Notes under the pieces: generated by a model
Database searches by the model: none
What the model was told of the DNA's origin: nothing
The model's input: the letters and a program-made list of their open reading frames with translations, nothing else
Translations under genes and position numbers: made by a program
Part shown: in pieces, positions 53,550 through 61,985 of the stretch
Numbering within the stretch: the first letter of the stretch is position 1
Layout of the letters: each line of letters starts with the position of its first letter
Assembly (NCBI RefSeq): GCF_003611275.1
Contig: NZ_CP020694.1
Coordinates: forward strand, 1,364,001-1,428,000
Direction of reading: 5' to 3'
Source of the DNA: Sulfitobacter sp. D7
GTDB lineage: Bacteria; Pseudomonadota; Alphaproteobacteria; Rhodobacterales; Rhodobacteraceae
Length of the DNA: 64,000 nucleotides

Positions 53550-53745
53550 GCCCTCTACCTAACCTTTGACCGGCCCCGACAAAAGACCGCAAATGCCGCG
53601 CCCCCTGCGGCATTTTTCACCAATCGCGCCACATGTCGCAAAACCGCATCCAAATGCCGTGGTGGTCATTTCGAATATCTGCTCCTAGGCTCAGAACAGA
53701 CCTCAGCCGCCCGCGCGGCCCGAATCCTTGCCGGGAAGTGAAGTG

Positions 53746-54990
53746 ATGAAGAAATACTCCGTTTTCGCAGTGGCCCGAGAGGCCATGCGCCATCATACGG
53801 GCTGGACCCGCGCGTGGCGCGATGCGCAGCCCAAGAAACGCTATGATGTGATCATCGTCGGCGCAGGCGGGCATGGGCTGGCCACGGCCTATTATCTGGG
53901 CAAGAATTTCGGCATCACCAATGTAGCGGTGCTTGAAAAGGGATGGCTCGGCGGTGGTAACACCGGGCGCAATACGACGATCATCCGCTCGAACTATCTG
54001 CAAGACCCTTCGGCCGCGATCTATGAAAAGGCGCGCAGCCTTTACGAGACGATGAGCCAGGATTTGAACTACAACGTCATGTTCAGCCCCCGCGGGGTGA
54101 TCATGCTGGCGCAGACCGAACATGAGGTGCGCGGCTATCAGCGCACGGCGCATGCCAACGCGCTTCAGGGCGTCAGCACCGAATTCATCGGGCCGGACCG
54201 GGTTAAACAACTGGTGCCGATCATCAACATCGACGGGCCGCGCTATCCGGTGCTCGGCGGATTGTGGCAAGCCCGCGGCGGCACGGCGCGGCATGATGCG
54301 GTGGCTTGGGGCTATGCGCGGGCCTGTTCGGATATGGGCATGGACATCATCCAGAAATGCGAGGTCACCGGCGTGCGCCAGACGGGCGGTAAGGTCACCG
54401 GCGTCAGCACCACGCGCGGCGATATTGAGTGCGATAAGCTGGGCATGGTGGTGGCCGGGCATTCCGGGCAGTTGGCGAATATGGCGGGCTTCCGTCTGCC
54501 GATGGAAAGCGTGGCCCTGCAAGCGCTGGTCAGCGAGCCGATCAAACCCTGTATGGATGTGGTCGTGATGGCCAATACGGTGCACGGCTACATGAGCCAG
54601 TCCGACAAGGGCGAGATGGTCATCGGTGGCGGCACGGATGGCTACAACAACTACACCCAACGCGGCAGCTTTCATCATATCGAAGAGACCGTGCGCGCGC
54701 TGGTTGAGACCTTCCCGATGATTTCACGGCTCAAGATGTTGCGGCAGTGGGGCGGGATCGTGGATGTGACCGGCGACCGCTCTCCGATCCTCAGCAAGAC
54801 CCCGGTGGAGGGGGTCTTTATCAACGGCGGTTGGGGCACGGGCGGGTTCAAGGCGATCCCCGGGTCGGGCTGGGGTTTTGCCGAGTTGATGGCCAAGGGG
54901 CATTCGCCGCTGACCGACGCCTTTGGGCTAGAGCGGTTCGCCGAAGGCCGCTTTATCGACGAATCCGTGGCCGCCGGGGTGGCGCATTGA
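53746..54990 (+). CDS. soxB: Sarcosine oxidase subunit beta
   Basis: 414 residues, cytoplasmic, part of the heterotetrameric enzyme that oxidises sarcosine to glycine with H2O2 and 5,10-methylene-tetrahydrofolate. The FAD-binding DAO fold reads DVIIVGAGGHGLATAYYLG. GGTARHDAVAWGYAR contains His183, the expected covalent FMN attachment histidine. GWGTGGFKAIPGSGWGFAEL is the C-terminal FAD motif. ATG 53746 follows GGGAAGTGAAGTG. Unlike the usual contiguous soxBDAG order, about 500 nt with an extra gene separate it from soxD. Confidence 0.94.
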   Translation: MKKYSVFAVAREAMRHHTGWTRAWRDAQPKKRYDVIIVGAGGHGLATAYYLGKNFGITNVAVLEKGWLGGGNTGRNTTIIRSNYLQDPSAAIYEKARSLYETMSQDLNYNVMFSPRGVIMLAQTEHEVRGYQRTAHANALQGVSTEFIGPDRVKQLVPIINIDGPRYPVLGGLWQARGGTARHDAVAWGYARACSDMGMDIIQKCEVTGVRQTGGKVTGVSTTRGDIECDKLGMVVAGHSGQLANMAGFRLPMESVALQALVSEPIKPCMDVVVMANTVHGYMSQSDKGEMVIGGGTDGYNNYTQRGSFHHIEETVRALVETFPMISRLKMLRQWGGIVDVTGDRSPILSKTPVEGVFINGGWGTGGFKAIPGSGWGFAELMAKGHSPLTDAFGLERFAEGRFIDESVAAGVAH

Positions 54991-55093
54991 TGTTGCGGAT
55001 CGGCCACAAGTCGCTGAAGCGTTGTATTGCGCGGAACGATTTCGCCCGCGCTGGAGTTGCCTGTTCAGACATTGAATATAACGGAGCTGAACA

Positions 55094-55384
55094 ATGGCAA
55101 CCCCGGAAAACAACCGTACCGATCATACCGACCACACAAACACCACCACGACCACAACAACGACGGACCGTGGTGGCAGCAGCGGCCTTGCCTTTATCGT
55201 TGGCGCGGTTGTCGTTGTCGTGGCTCTGCTGGCCTACTTCCTCTTTGCAGGTGGCGACATCGACGGTGCGAATGACGTTAACATCAACGTCGAAGGCGCA
55301 ACCGAAAGCACAGGCGAAGCCATCGAAGGCGCAGCCGAAAGCACAGCGGACGCCGTCGAAGAGACAGCCACACCGACTGAATAA
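55094..55384 (+). CDS. Thr-rich single-pass membrane protein between soxB and soxD
   Basis: 96 residues. N-terminus has a Thr/His/Asp-rich low-complexity stretch (TDHTDHTNTTTTTTTTDRGG), then one hydrophobic helix (about 30-53, FIVGAVVVVVALLAYFLFAG), then an acidic Glu/Ala/Thr-rich repeat tail (GATESTGEAIEGAAESTADA). No family recognised; such small anchored proteins occur widely and are poorly studied. Its own weak ribosome site (GGAGCTGAACA) and a following terminator suggest separate or added transcription inside the sox locus. Confidence 0.75.
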   Translation: MATPENNRTDHTDHTNTTTTTTTTDRGGSSGLAFIVGAVVVVVALLAYFLFAGGDIDGANDVNINVEGATESTGEAIEGAAESTADAVEETATPTE

Positions 55385-55393
55385 ACCGACTTT

Positions 55394-55422
55394 GGCAGCG
55401 TCCCGCGTGGCGCTGCCCTTTC
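55394..55422 (+). terminator. Hairpin before soxD
   Basis: GGCAGCG-TCCCGCGTGG-CGCTGCC followed by CTTTC. A second inverted repeat AACGCCG...CGGCGTT follows (55429-55463) and ends in TTTTG. Together they may terminate the membrane-protein message or tune read-through into soxDAG. Confidence 0.6.
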
Positions 55423-55495
55423 ATGACCAACGCCGTTCCGCGCTTTTGCGCCGGGGCGGCGTTTTGCCGTTCTCCATACGACAAGGAGCCTGCCC

Positions 55496-55825
55496 ATGCT
55501 GATCCTCACCTGTCCTTGCTGTCATGTCACCGCCGAGGAGACAGAGTTTCACGGCGGCGGTGAAGCGCATCTGAAACGTGTCGGCCCCGGCGGCGCGGAC
55601 GACGATTTCGAGAGCTATCTGTTCATGCGCGAGAACCCGAAGGGAGTGCATCTGGAGCGGTGGCGCCATGTCTATGGCTGTGGCAAGTGGTTTCACATGG
55701 CCCGTGATACCGCTACGCTTGAGGTCTTTGGCAGCTATGCGGCCCAGACCCTCGCCCCGCCCGATCACATCCGTGATGCGATCCGCAAACGCCATCCCGA
55801 CTGGCAGTGGCGCAGCGCCAACTAG
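55496..55825 (+). CDS. soxD: Sarcosine oxidase subunit delta
   Basis: 109 residues. MLILTCPCCHVTAEETEFHG gives the Cys pair and GEAH the nearby His; WRHVYGCGKWFHMARDTAT gives the His and Cys of the zinc site. This is the SoxD fold that closes the heterotetramer. ATG 55496 follows AAGGAGCCTGCCC. It starts the soxDAG part of the operon; soxA follows after 63 nt. Confidence 0.93.
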   Translation: MLILTCPCCHVTAEETEFHGGGEAHLKRVGPGGADDDFESYLFMRENPKGVHLERWRHVYGCGKWFHMARDTATLEVFGSYAAQTLAPPDHIRDAIRKRHPDWQWRSAN

Positions 55826-55888
55826 CCCCGTTCGGTTCCGATCCCCACATCGGCATCCCTCTTTCTTCAGCCCGCAAGGTTTTCCAAG

Positions 55889-58800
55889 ATGAGCACAAGA
55901 CTGGCCACAGGCGGCCGCCTGCTGAACAAAAGCAAACCGCTGAGTTTCACCTTCAACGGCAAGCAAATGCGCGGCTATGAGGGCGACACACTGGCCTCGG
56001 CTCTGCTGGCCAACGATCAGGTGTTGGTCGGGCGCTCGTTCAAGTACCACCGCCCGCGCGGCATCGTGACCTCCGGCCCCGAAGAACCCAACGGTTTGGT
56101 GGGGCTGGGCCAAGAGGGGCAGTTCGAGCCCAATGCCCGTGTTACGACGACCGAACTGCATGAAGGGTTGGAAGCGGCGAGCCAGAACCATTGGCCGAGC
56201 CTTGAGTTCGATGTCGGCGCCCTTAACAAACACCTCAGCCGCTTTCTGCCCGCGGGGTTCTACTACAAGATGTTCATGCATCCGCGCCCACTGTGGAAGC
56301 ATCTCTACGAGCCGATCATCCGCCATTCCGCAGGCCTGGGCAAAGCGCCAAAGGCGGCGGATGCGGATACCTATGAACACTTCCACGCCTTCTGCGACGT
56401 GCTGGTCATCGGCGGCGGGGTCGCGGGGCTGCAAGCGGCGCTGGCGGCGGGGCTGAGCGGCGCGCGGGTCATCGTGATGGAGCAATCCGCCCATTGGGGC
56501 GGGCGTGCGCCGGTCGACGGCGGCACAGTGGACGGCGCACTGGTTGAGGATTGGATTGCCCAAACGCTCGACCGTCTGCGCGGCATGGAGAATGTCGACC
56601 TGCGCGACCGGACCATGGGCGCGGGTGTCTACGATCACGGCTATGTGCTGGGCTATGAGCGGATACGCGATCATGTGCCGGAGGATGCCGGACCACGCCA
56701 CCGGCTGTGGCGCGTTCGGGCCGGGCATGTGATCACCGCGACAGGCGCGATTGAGCGGCCTTTGAGCTTTGCGGGCAATGACGTGCCCGGCGTTATGCTG
56801 GCCTCGGCCATGCGCGACTATGTGGCGAATTACGGGGTCTCGCCGGGGGACCGCACTGTTCTGGTCACCAATAACGACAACGCCTATCTTACCGCCATTG
56901 CGCTGAAACAGGCGGGGCTGGATGTGCCTGCCGTGCTAGATGCCCGGGTATTGCCACAAGATAGCGAATTGGTCGCAAAGGCCAAAGCGCTCGGCATTCG
57001 GGTGGTCATGGGCCATGCGGTTTCCTCGGTTCAGGGGGGCAAGCGCGTGACCGGCGTGGCGGTCTGTTCGCAGGCGGGCGAAGGCGCGGTGCTGGAAGAG
57101 ATCGCCTGCGACGCCGTCGCCATGTCGGGCGGCTGGTCGCCCGTGGTGCACCTGTGGTCCCATTGCGGCGGCAAGCTGACATGGGACAAGACGCATGCCT
57201 GTTTCCGCCCCGATCAGGATCATCCGCCCACCGGGGCGGATGGCCACGGTTTCGTCACGCCCGCGGGGGCTGCGGCGGGGGTCTTCGCGCTCGACGACGT
57301 GTTGCACGACGCCCATGCCGCCGCCGATGGGGTGGCCACCTCGCTCGGGTTCAAGATGCCGCGCGATTTCACCTCGCCCGAGGCCGTGCGTCGCGAGGAA
57401 GCGCCGATGATGCCGGTCTGGCAAATGCCGCAGGGCGCCAGCGTCAAACTGCGCGAGAAGACCTTTCTCGATTACCAGAACGACGTGAAAGTCTCAGATG
57501 TGCGTCTGGCCGCGCAAGAGGGCTTCGTCTCGGTTGAACATGCCAAACGCTATACTACGCTCGGCATGGCCACGGATCAGGGGAAGCTCAGCAATATCAA
57601 CGGGCTGGCCGCGCTAGCAGGCGCGCTGGACGCCGAGATCCCCAGCGTTGGCACCACCACCTTCCGCCCGCCTTATCACCCGATCTCGATGGGGGCGATT
57701 GCGGGGGCGGCGCGGGGCGATACCTTCCAACCGATCCGCCGCACTCCGCTGCATGATTGGCACGCGGCCAATGGCGCGGTGTGGGAGCCGGTCGGCCAAT
57801 GGCGGCGGCCCTATGCCTATGTGCAAAGCGGCGAAAGCACCCATGACGCGGTGATGCGCGAGGTGTCGAATACGCGGCAAAACCTCGGCCTGCTGGATGC
57901 CTCGACACTGGGCAAGCTGATCGTGCGCGGCCCGGATGCGGCGCGGTTCCTCGACATGATGTACACCAATATGATGTCGACGCTGAAGCCCGGCAAATGC
58001 CGCTATGGGTTGATGTGCAATGAAAACGGTTTCCTGATCGACGACGGCGTGGTCGCGCGGCTGGATGAGCAGACCTTCCTTTGTCACACGACCACCGGCG
58101 GCGCCGACAGCATCCACGCGCATATGGAGGAGTGGCTCCAGACCGAGTGGTGGGATTGGAAAGTGCATGTGGTCAACGCCACCGAAAATTACGCGCAGGT
58201 GGCCGTGGTCGGCCCAAATGCGCGCAAATGTCTGGAGAAACTCGGCGGCATGGACCTCAGCCGCGAGGCGCTTGGCTTCATGGAATGGACCGACGGTGAG
58301 CTTGGCGGTTTCAAGGTGCGCGTCTTCCGCATCTCTTTCTCGGGCGAGCTGAGCTATGAGATCGCGGTGGAGGCCGGGCAGGGGCAGGCCTTTTGGGACG
58401 CGCTGCTGATCGCCGGGCATGACTTGGGCGTTATGCCCTATGGCACGGAATGTCTGCACATCCTGCGCGCCGAGAAGGGTTTTATCATGATCGGGGATGA
58501 GACCGACGGCACGGTGATCCCCCAAGACCTTGGCCTCAACTGGGCGATCTCGAAAAAGAAAGACGACTACCTTGGCAAACGCGCCCAGCAGCGCAGCCAT
58601 ATGCAGGACCCGACACGCTGGAAGTTGGTGGGGCTGGAGACCACGGATGGCAGCACCCTGCCGGATGGCGCATATGCGCTTGGCGAAGGAGAGAATGAGA
58701 ACGGGCAAAAGGTGATGCAGGGGCGTGTGACCTCGACCTATCATTCGCCGACGCTCGAGCGCGGCATTGCCATGGGGCTGGTGCTGAACGGGCCGGACCG

Positions 58801-58906
58801 GATGGGCGAAGTGCTGACCTTCCCCGGCACCGATGGCAAAACCTATGAGGCGATGATCGTCGACCCGGTGTTTTATGATCCCAAAGGGGAGAAACAGAAT
58901 GTCTGA
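55889..58906 (+). CDS. soxA: Sarcosine oxidase subunit alpha
   Basis: 1005 residues, usual length. N-terminal Fer2_4-like domain (about 15-105; SFKYHRPRGIVTSGPEEPNG). NAD-binding Rossmann domain (about 170-420; DVLVIGGGVAGLQAALAAG). C-terminal aminomethyltransferase (GcvT-like) folate domain (about 610-1000; MREVSNTRQNLGLLDASTLG, EIAVEAGQGQ, FIMIGDETDGTVIPQDLGL). FMN lies at the alpha/beta interface and folate traps the formaldehyde. The end overlaps soxG by eight bases. Confidence 0.95.
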   Translation: MSTRLATGGRLLNKSKPLSFTFNGKQMRGYEGDTLASALLANDQVLVGRSFKYHRPRGIVTSGPEEPNGLVGLGQEGQFEPNARVTTTELHEGLEAASQNHWPSLEFDVGALNKHLSRFLPAGFYYKMFMHPRPLWKHLYEPIIRHSAGLGKAPKAADADTYEHFHAFCDVLVIGGGVAGLQAALAAGLSGARVIVMEQSAHWGGRAPVDGGTVDGALVEDWIAQTLDRLRGMENVDLRDRTMGAGVYDHGYVLGYERIRDHVPEDAGPRHRLWRVRAGHVITATGAIERPLSFAGNDVPGVMLASAMRDYVANYGVSPGDRTVLVTNNDNAYLTAIALKQAGLDVPAVLDARVLPQDSELVAKAKALGIRVVMGHAVSSVQGGKRVTGVAVCSQAGEGAVLEEIACDAVAMSGGWSPVVHLWSHCGGKLTWDKTHACFRPDQDHPPTGADGHGFVTPAGAAAGVFALDDVLHDAHAAADGVATSLGFKMPRDFTSPEAVRREEAPMMPVWQMPQGASVKLREKTFLDYQNDVKVSDVRLAAQEGFVSVEHAKRYTTLGMATDQGKLSNINGLAALAGALDAEIPSVGTTTFRPPYHPISMGAIAGAARGDTFQPIRRTPLHDWHAANGAVWEPVGQWRRPYAYVQSGESTHDAVMREVSNTRQNLGLLDASTLGKLIVRGPDAARFLDMMYTNMMSTLKPGKCRYGLMCNENGFLIDDGVVARLDEQTFLCHTTTGGADSIHAHMEEWLQTEWWDWKVHVVNATENYAQVAVVGPNARKCLEKLGGMDLSREALGFMEWTDGELGGFKVRVFRISFSGELSYEIAVEAGQGQAFWDALLIAGHDLGVMPYGTECLHILRAEKGFIMIGDETDGTVIPQDLGLNWAISKKKDDYLGKRAQQRSHMQDPTRWKLVGLETTDGSTLPDGAYALGEGENENGQKVMQGRVTSTYHSPTLERGIAMGLVLNGPDRMGEVLTFPGTDGKTYEAMIVDPVFYDPKGEKQNV

Positions 58907-59477
58907 ACCCGTGACCGCGTTGAAGAACGCCCGCTATGACGCTGGTATCGCTACGATTTCCGAAGTCGCGCCCTTGGGTATGATCACCATTCGCGGCGAT
59001 CTGGATGCCCCCTATGTCCGCAAGGTGACCAAAAAACTCACCGGCGTTGACCGCCCGGAGCACGGGCAGTGCCAGTTCGAAGGCGCAGCCGGTGTGGCTT
59101 GGATGTCGCCCGACGAACTGCTGCTTTTATGTCCGCATACGCAGGTGCCAGAGGTGCTGGCCCGGCTGCATGCGGCCTTTGAGGATACCCATACCACAGC
59201 GGTGGATGTCTCTGGCGCGCGGGCGGTATTCCGCGTCGAAGGCCCCCATGCGCGCGAGGTGCTGGCCAAGCTGGCGCCGGTTGACCTCGCCCCCGGTCAG
59301 TTCACCTCCGGCATGTTCCGCCGCACCCGCATGGGGCAGGTGCCAGCGGCCTTTTGGCTGCGCGAAGACGGTGCCTTTGAGGTGATCTGCTTTCGGTCGG
59401 TTGCCCAGTATATGTTCGACCTGCTCAGTGTCGCGGCCCAGCCCGGCAGCGAGGTGGGCCATTTCCAAACGGTATAA
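58899..59477 (+). CDS. soxG: Sarcosine oxidase subunit gamma
   Basis: 192 residues. The SoxG family pattern is LGMITIRGDLDAPYVRKVTK, WMSPDELLLLCP, AVDVSGARAVFRVEGPHARE and GTCFR-like ICFRSVAQYMFDLL. It completes the heterotetramer. ATG 58899 follows AAAGGGGAGAAACAG inside the end of soxA. Downstream formyl-tetrahydrofolate genes seen in some sox operons are absent here; sodB follows instead. Confidence 0.92.
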   Translation: MSEPVTALKNARYDAGIATISEVAPLGMITIRGDLDAPYVRKVTKKLTGVDRPEHGQCQFEGAAGVAWMSPDELLLLCPHTQVPEVLARLHAAFEDTHTTAVDVSGARAVFRVEGPHAREVLAKLAPVDLAPGQFTSGMFRRTRMGQVPAAFWLREDGAFEVICFRSVAQYMFDLLSVAAQPGSEVGHFQTV

Positions 59478-59547
59478 GTCGGGAGAAAAACTGACTATTT
59501 CGCTTGGAACGGATGTGATTTGCAGACGTTGACCTTGACGTTGGCGC

Positions 59548-59561
59548 TTGATCCCCATCAA
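59548..59561. promoter_or_regulatory. FNR/FnrL-type box upstream of sodB
   Basis: TTGATCCCCATCAA matches the FNR consensus TTGAT-N4-ATCAA exactly. It lies 38 nt before the sodB ATG and downstream of TTGACC/TTGACG -35-like sequences, a position that would favour repression when oxygen is low. Confidence 0.7.
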
Positions 59562-59599
59562 GTGGCCGCAGCGAAATTCCCAAATGAGGAGGCCCAGAA

Positions 59600-60199
59600 A
59601 TGGCTTTTGAACTTCCCGATCTCCCCTATGCCCACGACGCGCTTGCATCCAAAGGCATGTCCAAGGAAACGCTGGAATACCACCACGACAAGCACCACAA
59701 CGCCTATGTGACCAACGGCAACAAGGCGATCGAAGGCACCGAGTGGGAGGGCAAGACCCTCGAAGAGATCATCAAGGGCACCTATGACCCGAACGCCGTG
59801 GCGCAGTCCGGCATTTTCAACAACATCAGCCAGCTGTGGAACCACAACCAGTTCTGGGAAATGATGAGCCCCGAAGACAACAAGCTTCCCGGCGAGCTGG
59901 AAAAAGCGATCACCGAGAGCTTTGGTTCCGTCGACAAGTTTAAGGATGAGTTCAAAGCCGCAGGCGCGGGCCAGTTCGGCTCGGGCTGGGCGTGGCTGGT
60001 TAAGGATAAAGACGGCAGCCTGAAGGTCACCAAGACCGAGAACGGCGTGAACCCGATCTGCTTTGACCAAACGGCACTGCTGGGCTGCGACGTGTGGGAA
60101 CACTCCTACTACATCGACTTCCGCAACGCGCGCCCCGACTACCTTTCGAACTTCCTCGACAATCTGGTGAACTGGGACAACGTCGCCTCGCGTCTGTGA
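59600..60199 (+). CDS. sodB: Superoxide dismutase, Fe type
   Basis: 199 residues, cytoplasmic (no signal peptide). Metal ligands: His in EYHHDKHHNAYV, His in SQLWNHNQFWEMM, Asp and His in GCDVWEHSYYID. Gln before LWNH is the FeSOD-type outer-sphere glutamine (MnSOD has Gly there). GAGQFGSGWAWLV is the usual core. Ribosome site GAGGAGGCCCAGAA. It lies after soxG, whose enzyme makes H2O2, but has its own promoter region and terminator. Confidence 0.95.
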   Translation: MAFELPDLPYAHDALASKGMSKETLEYHHDKHHNAYVTNGNKAIEGTEWEGKTLEEIIKGTYDPNAVAQSGIFNNISQLWNHNQFWEMMSPEDNKLPGELEKAITESFGSVDKFKDEFKAAGAGQFGSGWAWLVKDKDGSLKVTKTENGVNPICFDQTALLGCDVWEHSYYIDFRNARPDYLSNFLDNLVNWDNVASRL

Positions 60200-60241
60200 C
60201 GTGACCGTCCGGCCCTCGGGTCGGCCCCGAGTGACAGACAG

Positions 60242-60270
60242 AACCCCGCAGCCTGCTGCGGGGTTTTTTC
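60242..60270 (+). terminator. Terminator of sodB
   Basis: AACCCCGCAGC-CT-GCTGCGGGGTT, a perfect 11-bp stem, followed by TTTTC. Confidence 0.9.
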
Positions 60271-60336
60271 GTTGGAACCCAAGCCCCTTCGCGGATGTTT
60301 TTCCCCTGAGACTTCACGTCAAAAAAGGAGGACAAC

Positions 60337-60546
60337 ATGGCCGAGCGGAAACGATCCAACGACGGTACCAAGGAAACGGAAAAATTCCTCTCCGAGACTG
60401 AGACGCCAGACCAAGGTGGCCGCGCCGGGGGTGACTTGCAAAAGGACGTGGGCACCCAAGATGCCATGCGCCGCGCCGAGAAGGGCGAAGACGGCGTGAC
60501 CCGTGTCACCGGCGAAGACAAACGCAACCACGGAGAGCCTTCATGA
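60337..60546 (+). CDS. Small hydrophilic protein upstream of the Host_attach gene
   Basis: 69 residues, highly charged, no hydrophobic segment, probably disordered (KRSNDGTKETEKFLSETETP, then GEDGVTRVTGEDKRNHGEPS). An excellent ribosome site AAAAAAGGAGGACAAC precedes the ATG. The stop overlaps the next start by four bases. No family is recognised; composition resembles stress-related hydrophilins, which is only a resemblance. Confidence 0.75.
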   Translation: MAERKRSNDGTKETEKFLSETETPDQGGRAGGDLQKDVGTQDAMRRAEKGEDGVTRVTGEDKRNHGEPS

Positions 60547-60998
60547 CCAAACTCAGCCAAGATACATGGGTGCTGATCGCGGACGGCGAAAAAGCCCTTT
60601 TCCTGCAAAACCACACGGATGGCGAAGACCCTTATCTTCAGGTCGTGCGCAAGGAAGAGCAGGAAAATCCCCCGACGCGGGAACAAGCCGCCAACCGCCC
60701 CGGACGTATGAGCGACGGGCCCAGCGGGCACCGCTCTGCCTTTGACGATACCGATTGGCACGAGCTGGAAAAAGAGCGCTTTGCCAAAGACTTGGCGGAC
60801 ATTCTTTACAAGCTTGCCCACAAGGGACGTTTCGAGCGGATCGTTCTGGTGGCGCCACCCGCCGTGTTGGGTGATCTGCGCGATGATCTTCACAAAGAGG
60901 TGCGGAACAAGGTCGTGGGCGAAATCCCCAAGACCCTGACCAACCACCCCATTGATGAGATCGAAAAGATCGTGGCCGGGGAACTGGCCCAGGCCTGA
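60543..60998 (+). CDS. Host_attach (PF10116) family protein
   Basis: 151 residues, cytoplasmic. LSQDTWVLIADGEKALFLQN opens the family fold. RPGRMSDGPSGHRSAFDDTD is the conserved loop, FAKDLADILYKLAHKGRFER and IVLVAPPAVLGDLRDDLHKE the helical half. Named after an Agrobacterium-type attachment phenotype; the fold resembles release-factor/ribosome-associated domains and the true role is uncertain. Coupled to the small hydrophilic gene. Confidence 0.87.
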   Translation: MTKLSQDTWVLIADGEKALFLQNHTDGEDPYLQVVRKEEQENPPTREQAANRPGRMSDGPSGHRSAFDDTDWHELEKERFAKDLADILYKLAHKGRFERIVLVAPPAVLGDLRDDLHKEVRNKVVGEIPKTLTNHPIDEIEKIVAGELAQA

Positions 60999-61064
60999 CT
61001 TTTCCCTTGGCGCGGGAATTGATTGCCTTCACAAGGAAGCAGTCTACCGCGCCAAGGATTTCCA

Positions 61065-61985
61065 ATGACCGACACCACCAAGGGTTTCGCCGCCATGATC
61101 GCGGCCTGCTGCATCTGGGGGCTGTCGTCGATCTTCTATAAATTGTTGTCGCATGTGCCCGCCGCCGAGGTGCTCGCGCATCGTACCCTATGGTCGCTGG
61201 TGTTTTTCATCATCGTCTTGACGGTACAGCGGCGTCTGCGGGCGGTATTCGACGCGATGGCGGGGCCGCGGGCCTTTGGTCTGCTCGCCTTCGCGGCGCT
61301 GGTGATCGCGACGAACTGGTATCTTTTCATCTCAGCGGTGCAGAGCGGGCAGGCGACCGAGGCCGCTTTGGGCTACTACATCTTCCCGCTGGTCTCCGTC
61401 CTGCTGGGGCGGCTGGTCTTTGGCGAGCGGCTGAGCCCTGTGCAGCTCTTCTCGGTCGGTTTGGTCACCGTGGCCGTCTCATTTCTCACCTATGGGCTGG
61501 GCACCGCGCCCTGGCTCGCCCTGGCGCTGGCGGCCTCCTTCGGGCTTTATGGGTTGGCGAAAAAGCGGTTGGCGGTGGGGCCGGTGGTCTCCGTCACGGC
61601 GGAGGTGCTGCTTTTGTCGCCCCTCGCGGTGCTCGTGCTGTGGCAAACGGGTGACAATGGGGCCGGGGCTTTTGGTGGCTCAGTCCGCGATACGGCGCTC
61701 TTGATGCTTGCCGGTCCGATCACGGCGACACCGCTGATCCTGTTCAGCTACGCCGCGCGGCGGCTGTCGATGGCGACGGCCGGATTGCTAAGCTATATCA
61801 ACCCGACCTTGCAGTTTTTCTGCGCCGTGGTCCTGTTCCAAGAGCCGTTCACCGGCTGGCATGTCCAAGCCTTCGTGCTGATTTGGTGCGCCTTGGCGCT
61901 CTACTCGGTCAGCACGTTCCGTCAGGACAAAGCGCGGCGCAAGGCGGTGAGGGCAGCATCGGCATCGGTGACGACGGTAACGTAA
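61065..61985 (+). CDS. rarD: RarD-type EamA transporter
   Basis: 306 residues, inner membrane, ten helices as two EamA repeats. FAAMIAACCIWGLSSIFYKL and VLAHRTLWSLVFFIIVLTV are RarD-specific; ATNWYLFISAVQSGQATEAA and LGYYIFPLVSVLLGRLVFGE follow. Substrate unknown (amino acids or drugs in relatives). The last 64 nt overlap the 3' end of the convergent LOG-family gene. Confidence 0.9.
   Translation: MTDTTKGFAAMIAACCIWGLSSIFYKLLSHVPAAEVLAHRTLWSLVFFIIVLTVQRRLRAVFDAMAGPRAFGLLAFAALVIATNWYLFISAVQSGQATEAALGYYIFPLVSVLLGRLVFGERLSPVQLFSVGLVTVAVSFLTYGLGTAPWLALALAASFGLYGLAKKRLAVGPVVSVTAEVLLLSPLAVLVLWQTGDNGAGAFGGSVRDTALLMLAGPITATPLILFSYAARRLSMATAGLLSYINPTLQFFCAVVLFQEPFTGWHVQAFVLIWCALALYSVSTFRQDKARRKAVRAASASVTTVT

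Noticed and set aside
54990..55502. Frame starting on the soxB stop (TGATG) that could look like a coupled gene
   Set aside because: It runs in another frame through the Thr-rich membrane protein gene, which has the clear signal of a helix and acidic tail; the alternative translation is basic and irregular.
60274..60298. GGAAC followed 18-19 nt later by TT, resembling an EcfG general-stress promoter upstream of the hydrophilic gene
   Set aside because: I am not confident that this order carries the EcfG/PhyR system, the -10 half is only TT, and GGAAC is frequent by chance in GC-rich DNA.
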